Assembly: GCA_035541475.1 (NCBI GenBank)
Contig: DATKND010000064.1
Span: 1 to 64,000, forward strand
DNA length: 64,000 bases
Origin: DASUFZ01 sp035541475
Lineage (GTDB): Bacteria; Myxococcota_A; UBA9160; SMWR01
Reading direction: 5' to 3'
A program made the translations under genes and the position numbers. This document shows, in pieces, positions 36,050 to 44,531 of this stretch. Positions within the stretch are counted from its first letter, which is position 1; each line of letters begins with the position of its first letter. The notes under the pieces are model-generated. The model had not been told where the DNA came from. It did not search any database and saw only the letters and a list, made by a program, of their open reading frames with translations.

Positions 36050-37087
36050 ATGCGCGTCCTTGTCACCGGAGCGACGGGCTTCGTCGGGTCGCACGCCGCC
36101 GCGGCGCTGCGCGCGCAAGGACATCGTGTGCGCTGCCTGGTGCGAAGTCCCGAGAAGCTGTCGCGCGTCGCATCGCTGCGCGGCCTCGAGAAGGAGGCCG
36201 TCCAGGGAGACGTGACCGACGCCGAGGCGGTCGCGCGCGCGCTCGAGGGCTGCGACGCCGTCGTGCACACGGCCGCCGTGGTCGCGCTCGAGGCGAGCCG
36301 TTCCGACGAGGTGCTCGGCACGAACCGGCGCGGCGTCGAGCTCGTGGTCGGTGGCGCGCACGCGCGCGGGATCGACTCGATCGTCTACGTGTCGAGCCTC
36401 GGCGCGCTGTGGACGCCGGGCGGCCCGCCGATCGACGCGAGCTCTCCGCTTGCGACCGCGCGCAGCGCCTACGCGCGCTCGAAGGCGGACAGCGAGCAGC
36501 TCGTGCGCGAGCTCCAGTCGCGGGGCGCACCGATCCGCACGGTCTATCCGTGCGCGGTCATCGGCCCCGACGACCCGGGGCTCTCCGAGGGCAACCACAC
36601 GGTGCGCGTCTTCCTGCGCGACCTGATGGTGATCACGTCGAGCGGCTTCTCGGTGGTCGACGTGCGCGACCTCGCGCAAGTCGTCGCCGCGCTCGTCGAG
36701 CCGTCGCACCGCGCCGGGCGTTTCGTGATCGGCGGCCACTATCTCGCCTGGGCCGATGTCGTCGCCGCGATGGACACGCTGACCGGACGCCGCGTGCGGC
36801 GCGTGCGCATCCCGGGCGCGGTGCTGCGCGCGCTCGGGCGCGCCGGCGACTGGGTCAAGCGCGTGCGCCCGTTCGACTTCCCGCTGACGGCCGAGGCGAT
36901 GGACTTCGCGAGCCAGTGGCCGGGCGCGGTCACCTCACCGGAGGTGACGCGGCTCGGCGTACGCTTCCGCCACTCGCACGAGACCTTCGGCGACGCGATC
37001 CGGTGGATGGTGGCGGCCGGCCATCTCGACCCGAAGCTCGCCGGACTTCTCGGCGACTCGCCCGGGGTTACTCCTCACCGCGGATGA
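36050..37087 (+). CDS. NAD-dependent epimerase/dehydratase
   Basis: 345 residues, extended SDR. The nucleotide site G-A-T-G-F-V-G-S-H is at residues 7-15 and the catalytic Y-x-x-x-K is present as Y-A-R-S-K, with V-S-S upstream supplying Ser. Typical actions are on nucleotide-sugars, steroids or flavonoid-like ketones; dihydroflavonol reductase-like members share this look. A TAGAAT stretch at 36035-36040 is positioned as a -10 box just upstream of the ATG, giving a very short leader. Divergent from the MBL gene. The 3' end overlaps the convergent inositol-phosphate synthase by 20 nt. Confidence 0.85.
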   Translation: MRVLVTGATGFVGSHAAAALRAQGHRVRCLVRSPEKLSRVASLRGLEKEAVQGDVTDAEAVARALEGCDAVVHTAAVVALEASRSDEVLGTNRRGVELVVGGAHARGIDSIVYVSSLGALWTPGGPPIDASSPLATARSAYARSKADSEQLVRELQSRGAPIRTVYPCAVIGPDDPGLSEGNHTVRVFLRDLMVITSSGFSVVDVRDLAQVVAALVEPSHRAGRFVIGGHYLAWADVVAAMDTLTGRRVRRVRIPGAVLRALGRAGDWVKRVRPFDFPLTAEAMDFASQWPGAVTSPEVTRLGVRFRHSHETFGDAIRWMVAAGHLDPKLAGLLGDSPGVTPHRG

Positions 37088-38159
37088 ACGCCTCGACCCG
37101 CTGCCAGGCCTCGTCGTCGTTCACCTGCTCGGGCGGGTGCTTCATGAAGTAGGACGAGGGACCGAGCAGCGGTCCGCCCTGCCCGCGCTCGAGCGCGAGC
37201 TTCGCGCAGCGGATCGCGTCGATCGCGACGCCCGCCGAGTTCGGCGAGTCCTCGACCGAGAGCCGCAGCTCGATGTGCATCGGCACATCGCCGAACAGTC
37301 GGCCTTCCATGCGCAGGAAGCAGACCTTGTTGTCGTTCTGCCACGCGACGTAGTCCGAGGGACCCACGTGGATGTTCTCGTCCGCGATGCGCTCCGCCGC
37401 GACCGACTGCACCGCTTCGGTCTTCGAGAGCTTCTTCGAGGTGAGGCGGCTGCGGTTCAGCATGTTGAGGAAGTCGGTGTTGCCGCCGGTGTTGAGCTGA
37501 TAGGTGCGCTCGAGCTTGACACCACGCTTGCGGAAGAGATCGGTCAAGGTGCGATGCGTGATGGTGGCGCCGAGCTGCGCCTTGATGTCGTCGCCGACGA
37601 TCGGGATGCCGCGCTCCGCGAAGCGGGCGGCGTACACCGGATCGCTCGCGATGAAGACCGGCATGCAGTTGACCATCGCGACGCCCGCCTCGAGCGCGCA
37701 GTCGGCGTAGAAGCGCGTGGCCTGCTCGGAGCCGACGGGTAGGTAGTTCACGAGCACTTCGGCGCGAGAGTCGCGCAGCGCCGCGACCACGTCCGCGCGC
37801 GTCGGCTGCTGCTGGTCGGAGGGCACGAAGCGCCGATCGTCGGGGAAGTCCTGCATGTGCTCGGAGACGCCGTCGAGGATGCGGCCCATGCGCACGAGCA
37901 CGCCGGTCTTCGGGATCCTGCCACCGAAGTGGGCCGTGCAGTTCGGCTTCTCGAAGATCGCCTCGGCGACGTCCTTGCCGACCTTGCGCAGGTCGATGTC
38001 GAACGCGCAGGCGACCTCGATGTCGTGAGGCCGGTAGCCGCCGATCTCCCAGTGCATGAGCCCGACCGCGTCCTCGGGCCGCTTGTCCGCGTAGTAGGTG
38101 AGTCCCTGGACGAGCGAGCTCGCGCAGTTGCCCACGCCGACGATCGCGATTCGAATCAA
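37068..38159 (-). CDS. myo-inositol-1-phosphate synthase
   Basis: 363-residue MIPS of the compact bacterial/archaeal type, which converts glucose 6-phosphate to inositol 1-phosphate with catalytic NAD. The Rossmann motif I-V-G-V-G-N-C-A-S-S is at about 6-15, T-G-G-N-T-D-F-L-N-M-L follows in the middle, and the catalytic Lys region (K-L-S-K-T-E, and later N-D-N-K-V-C) and D-S-P-N-S-A-G-V are conserved. Start is TTG at 38159 with GGAGGG nine bases upstream. The product feeds inositol phospholipids or inositol solutes; a link to the glycolipid genes elsewhere in the window is speculation. 20-nt 3' overlap with the epimerase gene. Confidence 0.92.
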   Translation of the reverse strand: MIRIAIVGVGNCASSLVQGLTYYADKRPEDAVGLMHWEIGGYRPHDIEVACAFDIDLRKVGKDVAEAIFEKPNCTAHFGGRIPKTGVLVRMGRILDGVSEHMQDFPDDRRFVPSDQQQPTRADVVAALRDSRAEVLVNYLPVGSEQATRFYADCALEAGVAMVNCMPVFIASDPVYAARFAERGIPIVGDDIKAQLGATITHRTLTDLFRKRGVKLERTYQLNTGGNTDFLNMLNRSRLTSKKLSKTEAVQSVAAERIADENIHVGPSDYVAWQNDNKVCFLRMEGRLFGDVPMHIELRLSVEDSPNSAGVAIDAIRCAKLALERGQGGPLLGPSSYFMKHPPEQVNDDEAWQRVEAFIRGEE

Positions 38160-38370
38160 GAGGTTCGACCCTCCGAGGCTCCGGCTTGGCTCGTGCCCTG
38201 CGTCTGCAGTCTGTCCGCATCGATCGCGGCGCCTCGCGACGCCGCGGTACTCGTCCAACGCGAGCGGGGCAGAATCACGACACCCCGCTTCCCCCCTGGG
38301 CTCTTTCGAGTTTCGTAGTCAGAACGCATCGGATTGTCAAGCATGGTTCGCCGGGCGGGTCGTCCCGCCG
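38160..38370. other. intergenic stretch, no gene seen
   Basis: 211 nt between the inositol-phosphate synthase start and the SelD-fusion stop, both on the minus strand. It carries the ribosome-binding site of the former and short GC-rich inverted repeats (around 38225-38255) that may act in termination. Somewhat lower GC at 38300-38345. No open frame with recognisable coding features. Confidence 0.4.
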
Positions 38371-40605
38371 TCACTCGTCGCTCGCGGGGCCCTCGACGAG
38401 ATCGACGCACGCCGAGCCGTCGCGCGGCGCGCAAATCTCTCCGATGCAAGCCGCATCCGCGTCGCCTCGCGCGCGAAGCGCGGCGACGGAGTCCGCCGCG
38501 CGGTCCGCCGGGACTGCGAACAGAAGTCCCCCCGAGGTCTGCGGATCGAAGAGCAGCGCGCGCGCCGCAGAGTCGCGACGCGCTCGGTCGCGCGCGATCG
38601 CGCCGCCGGCATCGCGCTCGTTCTGCGCATGGAAGGTGCTGCGCACGCCGCGCTCGAGCAGCGCGCGCGCGCCCGGCAGCGCGGGCAGCGCATCGAGGTC
38701 GATCCGCGCCGACACGCCGCTGGCAAACAGCAGCGGCACGAGATGGCCGAGCAGGCCGAAGCCGCTGACGTCGGTGCAGGCATGCGCGCCCGCCTCGTGC
38801 GCGACGCGCGAGGCGGCGGCGTTGTCGCGCAGCATCGCGGCGATCGCGAGCTCGAGCGAGCGGCCGCTCACGAGCCCCTGCCCATTCGCCGCGAGCACGA
38901 CGCCGGTGCCGAGCGGCTTGCTGAGGATCAGGCGGTCGCCCGGCGCGAGCCGATCGCGCAGCAGCGGCTCCTCGCACAGCTCGCCGGTGATCGAGAGCCC
39001 GACGAGCAGCTCCTCTCCGCGCATCGTGTGCCCGCCGACCAGCGACACGCCGAGCGGATCGAGCGCCGCGCGGACGCCGGCGAGCACCTGGAAGAGCCGC
39101 TCCTCGCCGCGCGAGGCCCCTGCGTCGGGTACGCACACGAACGCGAGCGCGTGTCGGGGCCGCCCGCCCTGGGCGAAGAGGTCGCTCACCGCGTTGACCG
39201 CGGCGACGCGCCCGACGAGCCACGGGTCGTCGGCGAAGGCGCGGAAGGCGTCGACGCTCGCGAGCACCACGTCACCGCGCGGGGTCCGCCACGCCGCGGC
39301 GTCGCTCCGCTCCGTCAGCCCGAGCAGCACGGAGTCGTCGCGGGACGCGGGCGAGAGACGCGCGAGCGCGTCTCCGAGCGCCGTCGCCCCGAGCTTCGCG
39401 GCGCAGCCGCCGCACTCCATCGGCTTGCCGTCCATCGCAGGTCGGGCGAACTCCGCCGCCGGCACGCCGTCCGACGCGAGCACGCGGAAGCGCCGCACGA
39501 AGCGGCCGTCGATGCGGTCCTTCAGCCGGAAGAGCGCGCGTCCGCTCGCGGCGAAGCCCCACTTCGCGCCGAGCGCGCGGCCGTCGCCGAGGTTCAGCAA
39601 GGCGAGGACGTCGCGCTGCGGCCGGTAGCGCCGCAGCGGAGCGCCCGCGATCCGCGCGCGCACGTTCCGATCGAGCAGCGGCCCTTCGCGCACGGCGTAG
39701 ACGCCGGCCTTCGTGACCCAGGGCGCGTCGGCGATCGATGCGCAGTCGCCGACCGCGAAGAGATCGTCGTGACCGACCACCTGCAAGGTCCGGCGCACGC
39801 TCACGAAGCCCTGCGCGTCCAGCGGCAGTGGGGAATCGGCGAGCCAGGCGTGCGGAGCCGCGCCGGTCGCCCACACGACGAGGTCGGCATCGAGTCGTTC
39901 GCTGCCGATCCAGAGGGCGCGCTCTTCCACGCGCGTTGCTTCCTTCCCACACAGGATGGAGACGCCACGGCGGCGCGACTCTTCGCGCACGCGGCGCCGC
40001 AGCGCGCCCGACCGACCCGCCAGCAGCTCGTCCGCCGCCTCGACCACGGTGAGCTTGGCGCCGCGACCGAGGCTCCGCAGGCGCGCATCGAGGCAGAAAG
40101 CCAGCTCGACGCCGGCTGCCCCGCCGCCGACCACGACCACGCGCGCGATCTCGCCCGCGCGCGAGCGCACATCGAGGCTCGTGTCCAGCCGGTCGACGAA
40201 GTCGCGGATCGGTCGCGTCGCGACCGCGTGCTCGCGCACGCCGGGGAGCTCGAGCCCGCGCAGCGATGCGCCGACGTCGAGGCTCGCGACGTCGTAGCGG
40301 AGCGGCGGCCGGCCCGTGAGCTCGATGCGACGCGCAATGGCGTCGACGCGGGCCGCGGCCGCGAGCACGACCGCCGCGCCGGCGCGTCGCGCCAGCGGCA
40401 CGACGTCGATCTCGAGATCCGGCGCGAGGTACTGACCCGCCGCGAACCCTGGCACCATGCCGGAGTAGATCGCGTCGGAACGGTCGAGCACGACGGTGAC
40501 GCGCGTCCCCGGCAGCGGCGCCATCGCGAGGCGCCGCAGCACCTGCACGTGCGCATGGCCGCCGCCCAAGAGCACGAGCTCCAGCGCGTCGAGAGAGCGC
40601 TCCAC
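38371..40605 (-). CDS. selD: NADH-dehydrogenase-like flavoprotein fused to selenide, water dikinase
   Basis: 744 residues in two enzymes. Residues 1-385 form an NDH-2/pyridine-nucleotide-disulfide-like flavoprotein: L-L-G-G-G-H-A-H-V at 12-20 for FAD, V-V-G-G-G-A-A-G-V-E at 158-167 for NAD(P)H and V-G-D-C-A at 285-289. Residues 390-744 are selenophosphate synthetase: E-C-G-G-C401-A-A-K404 aligns the essential Cys and Lys, followed by the Asp-rich ATP/Mg sites (D-V-S-G-F-G-L-L-G-H). SelD makes selenophosphate from selenide and ATP, for selenoproteins, selenouridine or selenoneine. This fusion is known in other bacteria; the reductase may make or keep selenide. No selA, selB or selC in the window. 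GTG start. Third gene after moaA and a GT-C gene. Confidence 0.9.
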   Translation of the reverse strand: MERSLDALELVLLGGGHAHVQVLRRLAMAPLPGTRVTVVLDRSDAIYSGMVPGFAAGQYLAPDLEIDVVPLARRAGAAVVLAAAARVDAIARRIELTGRPPLRYDVASLDVGASLRGLELPGVREHAVATRPIRDFVDRLDTSLDVRSRAGEIARVVVVGGGAAGVELAFCLDARLRSLGRGAKLTVVEAADELLAGRSGALRRRVREESRRRGVSILCGKEATRVEERALWIGSERLDADLVVWATGAAPHAWLADSPLPLDAQGFVSVRRTLQVVGHDDLFAVGDCASIADAPWVTKAGVYAVREGPLLDRNVRARIAGAPLRRYRPQRDVLALLNLGDGRALGAKWGFAASGRALFRLKDRIDGRFVRRFRVLASDGVPAAEFARPAMDGKPMECGGCAAKLGATALGDALARLSPASRDDSVLLGLTERSDAAAWRTPRGDVVLASVDAFRAFADDPWLVGRVAAVNAVSDLFAQGGRPRHALAFVCVPDAGASRGEERLFQVLAGVRAALDPLGVSLVGGHTMRGEELLVGLSITGELCEEPLLRDRLAPGDRLILSKPLGTGVVLAANGQGLVSGRSLELAIAAMLRDNAAASRVAHEAGAHACTDVSGFGLLGHLVPLLFASGVSARIDLDALPALPGARALLERGVRSTFHAQNERDAGGAIARDRARRDSAARALLFDPQTSGGLLFAVPADRAADSVAALRARGDADAACIGEICAPRDGSACVDLVEGPASDE

Positions 40606-40620
40606 TCTCGAGTCGGCCTC

Positions 40621-42531
40621 CTAGCTGAAGTAGGCGCGGAACACGAACGCGAGCCACGCCGCGAGATAGCCGGCGAGCAGCGCGCGCACGGCGGGGCGCC
40701 GCGGCAGCAGGTCGATGCCCCAGGCGAAGAGCAGGCCGTAGCACGGCGCGAGCCCCAAGGTGTAGCTGCTCTTCGCCGTGCTGAAGACGGGAAGGCGCAG
40801 ATACAGGGCGAGGATCGCGCCGACGTAGAGGACCACGGTCGCGCTCGCGAAGAGCAGCGCCTCCTGCTCGCCCGTGCGCGGCCTGCGCAGCGACCGCACG
40901 AAGCCGGCGAGCATCGCGACCGTCAGAGGCAGCGCGAGCAGCGCACACGAAACTGCGTAGCCGTAGTGCCAGGGAGGCGCGGCCGGGGCGAAGGCGCTCG
41001 AGCCGAGGAGTCCGTCGAGCCAGAACGACGCGTAGAGCGCGTCCCATAGCCCCGTGAAGACGTCGTAGATGGGGCGGTCGAGCGCGGCGCCGAAGTGGAA
41101 GAGGTCCGACGGCGTGCGATAGCCCGGGTCCTGGATCCACGCGCCGCCGCGCGACGGATCCCAGCCGCCGACGTAGGGCGCGCCGAGCACGATCTGGTTG
41201 CGCACGAAGTACCAGCCTGCGATCGCGCCGCTCACGCCGGCGACGCGAGCCAGGAGTCCGACGAGAGCTCCGACGGTCACCCCGCGCCGTCGCGCCGCGC
41301 GCGCCAGCACCGCCACGACCAGCGGCAGCAGCAGCACGGCCGTGACCTTCGCGAGAACCGCGAGGCCGAAGAGCGCGCCCAGCACGAGGCTCTCGCGCTC
41401 GAGCCTCGAGCCGGGGTCCGCGAGCATCCGCAGGCACGCGACCACGAGCGCCGCGGTCAAGAGCGCCGCGAGCGGCTCGTTGCTCACGTAGTGGGACATG
41501 TAGACCGTGACGGGGAGGAAGCCGCCGACCGCCGTGGCGAGGATCTGGAGGTCATCGCGCCCCGGAAAGGCCGCGCGCGCGCCGCGGTACACCATCTCGA
41601 CGAGGCCTAGCGAGACGAGCAGCACGAGCCCGCGCATCGCGAGCATCGCGAGCGCCTCCGAGCCGACTCGCGAGACCGCGGCGTACACAGGCGCGGCCGC
41701 CAGATAGAAGAGCGGCGCCTGGAAGGCCTGCCAGCCCTCGTTCGCGAGCGGCAGCCGGTGCTCGAATGCGACCTTCCGGATGTAGTCGAAGTGGAACTCC
41801 GCATCGAAGCCGAGCGTGATGTCCACCAGGCGCAGGTTGTGCAGGCCGATCGCGGCGAGCGCACAGAGCACCACCCAGCGTACTTGGCTCGCGCGCAATC
41901 GCGGCCCGCGCGCGGTGGCGAGGCTCGCGACGGCGCCGAGCGCGAACGCGACGACGAAGGTCGCGGACGACGCGCGCAGCCCCTGCCAGGCGTCCGGGAA
42001 GTCGTCCGAGATCGCGTGATGACGCCCGTCGTCGGCCGAGAGGGCCGACTGCCAGGCGCCGCCGGGCCCGGGCGCCTCCCAGTCGGGCCCCGTCGCCAGC
42101 GAGAGCTCGCGACTGGATACCAGCACGAGCGGCCAGCCGGTGTCGTTCTCCACGTCGATCCGCAGCTCGTTCTCGCCCGGCACGAGCGCCGGCGACAGGT
42201 CGAAGCGTCGCGCGTAGCGCCAGCTCGCCTCCTGCGGACCCACCTCGCCGAGCACACGGCCGTTCAGGCTCAGCCGGAACGCGCGCAGCGCCTCGACCTC
42301 GAGCGCGGCCGGCGCGCCCGCCGGCAGCGGGTTCGTGAAGCGGCGCCGGAAGGGCACGCTCTCGAGCGACGGCGGGCGCGCGACGAGATCGAAGGGCCGC
42401 GCCGCGCGGATCCACTCGGCGCCGTCGCGACCGATCAGGAATGCGTGCTGGGGGCGCCGCACGAATGCGTAGAGCGCGGTCAGCGCGACGCACGCTGCGA
42501 CCACCGCGAGGAAGAGGCGCCTGCCCGACAC
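40621..42531 (-). CDS. GT-C-type membrane glycosyltransferase (ArnT/PMT-like)
   Basis: 636 residues. An N-terminal TM helix, then a periplasmic beta-rich domain (about 50-175, with a carbohydrate-module look), then about ten TM helices. F-D-A-E-F-H-F-D-Y-I in the first membrane loop carries acidic residues as in GT-C/GT39 enzymes, which use polyprenyl-phosphate sugars on the periplasmic side. The order of an extracytoplasmic domain before the membrane core is unusual. Start GTG at 42531, 38 nt after the moaA stop. Its relation to molybdenum or selenium genes on either side is probably positional only. Substrate unknown. Confidence 0.7.
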   Translation of the reverse strand: MSGRRLFLAVVAACVALTALYAFVRRPQHAFLIGRDGAEWIRAARPFDLVARPPSLESVPFRRRFTNPLPAGAPAALEVEALRAFRLSLNGRVLGEVGPQEASWRYARRFDLSPALVPGENELRIDVENDTGWPLVLVSSRELSLATGPDWEAPGPGGAWQSALSADDGRHHAISDDFPDAWQGLRASSATFVVAFALGAVASLATARGPRLRASQVRWVVLCALAAIGLHNLRLVDITLGFDAEFHFDYIRKVAFEHRLPLANEGWQAFQAPLFYLAAAPVYAAVSRVGSEALAMLAMRGLVLLVSLGLVEMVYRGARAAFPGRDDLQILATAVGGFLPVTVYMSHYVSNEPLAALLTAALVVACLRMLADPGSRLERESLVLGALFGLAVLAKVTAVLLLPLVVAVLARAARRRGVTVGALVGLLARVAGVSGAIAGWYFVRNQIVLGAPYVGGWDPSRGGAWIQDPGYRTPSDLFHFGAALDRPIYDVFTGLWDALYASFWLDGLLGSSAFAPAAPPWHYGYAVSCALLALPLTVAMLAGFVRSLRRPRTGEQEALLFASATVVLYVGAILALYLRLPVFSTAKSSYTLGLAPCYGLLFAWGIDLLPRRPAVRALLAGYLAAWLAFVFRAYFS

Positions 42532-42568
42532 GGGGCCGCAGTCTAGGACCGGACGAGCCGGCCTTGCC

Positions 42569-43618
42569 TCACCCGCCCACCTGGTACATCTCGATCTTGT
42601 CGCGGGCCGCGACGTGGCCCGTCGCATCCGTGAGGTCCGCGCGCTCCTCCGAGTAGCGGTCGCGGCGATCGCGCCAGGTCGTCTCGATCAGCATCGAGAG
42701 CGCTTCGTCGCTGGCGCCGCTCCGCAGCGGACCGCGCAGGTCGACGCCGCCGGCGGCGAAGAGGCACGTGACCAGGCGACCCTCGATCGTGAGCCGCGCG
42801 CGTGTGCAGCCGCCGCAGAAGGGCTGGCTCACGGACGCGATCACCCCGATCTCGCCGCCGCCGTCGCGATACGCGTAGCGGCGCGCCACCTCGCCCGGAT
42901 AGTTGGCCTCCCGCGGCACGAGCGGCAGCGCCGCGTCGATCCGCTCGATGATCTCGCGCGCCGGCACGACCTGCGAGAGATCCCAGTGGTTCAAGGTGCC
43001 GACGTCCATGAACTCGATGAAGCGCAGGATGTGGCCGCTGCCGTGGAAGCGGCGCGCCAGCTCGACCAGGGTGTGGTCGTTGACACCGCGCTGCACAACA
43101 CAGTTGATCTTGATCGGCCGGAGTCCCGCGCGCGCGGCGGCCTCGATGCCCTCGAGCACCACCGCGGGCCCGACGTCGCGGCCGCTCATGCGCCGGAAAA
43201 CCTTCTCGTCGTGGCTGTCGAGCGACACGGTCACGCGCTGGAGTCCCGCGTCGGCCAGCGCGCGCGCCTGCGCCGCGAGCAGCACCCCGTTCGTCGTCAA
43301 GGTCAGGTCGCGCAAGCCGGGAATGGCGGCGAGGTGAGCGACCAGGGTCGGAAGGTCGTGGCGCAGCAACGGCTCGCCGCCCGTGATCCGGATCTTCTCG
43401 ACCCCGTGCGCGACGAAGAGTCGCGCCAGCCGCTCGATCTCCTCGAAGCGCAGCAGCTCCGGCCGCGGCAGGAAGCGGTAGCGGGCCCCGTAGATCTCGG
43501 CCGGCATGCAGTACGGGCAGCGGAAGTTGCAGCGGTCGGTGACCGAGATGCGGAGGTCGTGCAGGCGGCGACCGAGGCGATCGAGGGGCAGCGACACGCG
43601 GGGCTCCGAGCGGCGCAC
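42569..43618 (-). CDS. moaA: GTP 3',8-cyclase MoaA
   Basis: 349-residue radical SAM enzyme that converts GTP to the 3',8-cyclic intermediate of molybdenum cofactor synthesis. N-terminal cluster Cys30, Cys34, Cys37 in T-D-R-C-N-F-R-C-P-Y-C; I-T-G-G-E-P-L-L next; C-terminal cluster in F-C-G-G-C-T-R and V-T-C-L-F; and the functional Gly-Gly C-terminus (Q-V-G-G). The molybdopterin oxidoreductase at 20976-23273 is one consumer of the cofactor. GTG start at 43618, divergent from the Rrf2 regulator across 45 nt containing an inverted repeat. No other moa/mob genes adjoin. Confidence 0.95.
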   Translation of the reverse strand: MRRSEPRVSLPLDRLGRRLHDLRISVTDRCNFRCPYCMPAEIYGARYRFLPRPELLRFEEIERLARLFVAHGVEKIRITGGEPLLRHDLPTLVAHLAAIPGLRDLTLTTNGVLLAAQARALADAGLQRVTVSLDSHDEKVFRRMSGRDVGPAVVLEGIEAAARAGLRPIKINCVVQRGVNDHTLVELARRFHGSGHILRFIEFMDVGTLNHWDLSQVVPAREIIERIDAALPLVPREANYPGEVARRYAYRDGGGEIGVIASVSQPFCGGCTRARLTIEGRLVTCLFAAGGVDLRGPLRSGASDEALSMLIETTWRDRRDRYSEERADLTDATGHVAARDKIEMYQVGG

Positions 43619-43626
43619 GGGGAATG

Positions 43627-43652
43627 TTGACTCGTTCGTACACTATCGTACG
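43627..43652. promoter_or_regulatory. moaA / Rrf2 divergent promoter with dyad
   Basis: TTGACT at 43627-43632 is followed by CGTAC-actatc-GTACG (inverted repeat, 43637-43652); the same bases also give a direct repeat TCGTAC at 43636 and 43646, one helical turn apart. On the minus strand TACGAT at 43645-43650 could be the moaA -10. A Fe-S Rrf2 regulator binding here could control both itself with Grx4 and moaA. Position-based inference. Confidence 0.5.
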
Positions 43653-43663
43653 CTCCGCCGCCG

Positions 43664-44143
43664 ATGCAGCTTCTCGCCAGCGAAGAGTACGGACTGCGCT
43701 GCCTGCTGCGGGTCGCGAGCGCGGAGACCGAGCGTCCCGTCTCCATCTCGGAGATCGCGGAGGCCGAAGGCCTCTCGCCCGAGTACACGGCCAAGCTGAT
43801 GCGCGAGCTCCGCCTCGGCGATCTCGTGCGCAGCGTGCGCGGAGCCGACGGCGGCTACTGCCTGGCCCGCACCGCGGCCGAGATCAGCGTGTGGAGCGCG
43901 CTTCAGGTGCTCGGCGGCGACTTCTTCTCCGAGCACTTCTGCGACTGCCACCCCGGGCAGCGCTCGCGCTGCGTGCGCAGCAGCGACTGCTCGCTCCGGG
44001 CGCTGTGGCGCGCCGTACAGACCGCCCTGCGCGAGACGCTCGAGCGGATCAGCCTCGAAGACCTGCGCCGCGACGAAGGGGCGATGAGCCGCTGGCTCGA
44101 CCCCTGCACGCTCGCGGCGCTCGAGATGAAGGAGACCTCATGA
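43664..44143 (+). CDS. Rrf2-family regulator with Fe-S-type Cys cluster
   Basis: 159 residues. Winged helix of the Rrf2/IscR type: E-Y-G-L-R-C-L-L-R-V-A at the N-terminus, I-A-E-A-E-G-L-S-P-E-Y-T-A-K-L-M as recognition region and G-G-Y-C-L-A-R as wing. A Cys-rich insertion follows at about 92-108 (F-C-D-C-H, R-C-V, D-C-S), denser than the three Cys of IscR, so a [2Fe-2S] or [4Fe-4S] sensor is likely. ATG at 43664. Its stop overlaps the start of the CGFS glutaredoxin gene (ATGA), coupling a Fe-S sensor to a Fe-S carrier. Divergent from moaA, itself a Fe-S enzyme. Confidence 0.88.
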   Translation: MQLLASEEYGLRCLLRVASAETERPVSISEIAEAEGLSPEYTAKLMRELRLGDLVRSVRGADGGYCLARTAAEISVWSALQVLGGDFFSEHFCDCHPGQRSRCVRSSDCSLRALWRAVQTALRETLERISLEDLRRDEGAMSRWLDPCTLAALEMKETS

Positions 44144-44469
44144 ACCTCGATCCCGCGACCCGCCAGCGCATCGACGAGCTGGTCAAGAAGAACCGCGTGC
44201 TGCTCTTCATGAAGGGCGAGCGCGGGTATCCGCAGTGCGGCTTCTCGGCCACCGTCGTGCAGATCCTCGACAGCCTGATCCCGGACTACCGGACGGTGGA
44301 CGTGCTGCGCGACCCGGCCATCCGCGACGGCATCAAGGCCTACTCGCAGTGGCCGACCATCCCGCAGCTCTACATCGACGGCGAGTTCCAGGGCGGCTGC
44401 GACATCGTGCGCGATATGTACGCGTCGGGCGAGCTGCAGGAGAAGCTCGGCGTCTCGCCCCGGCGATAG
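44140..44469 (+). CDS. grxD: monothiol glutaredoxin, CGFS type
   Basis: 109-residue Grx4-type monothiol glutaredoxin with the diagnostic C33-G-F-S36 site, the glutathione-binding W-P-T-I-P-Q-L-Y-I and G-G-C-D-I motifs, and the preceding K-G loop. These proteins carry and transfer [2Fe-2S] clusters rather than reduce disulfides. The ATG at 44140 overlaps the Rrf2 stop by 4 nt, so the two are translated together. Coupling of Fe-S sensing and Fe-S delivery in a two-gene unit is consistent with an iron-sulfur homeostasis role. Confidence 0.95.
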   Translation: MNLDPATRQRIDELVKKNRVLLFMKGERGYPQCGFSATVVQILDSLIPDYRTVDVLRDPAIRDGIKAYSQWPTIPQLYIDGEFQGGCDIVRDMYASGELQEKLGVSPRR

Positions 44470-44531
44470 CGGGTTCAGCGCCACTCGCGAACGTCCGATG
44501 AGACGGCGTCCTCCCGGCAAAGGAGTCGCCG

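Noticed and set aside
38150..38185. GGTTCGACCCTCC resembling a tRNA T-arm
   Set aside because: The flanking bases do not form a 5-bp stem and no anticodon arm is present; the bases are the ribosome-binding region of the inositol-phosphate synthase read on the other strand.
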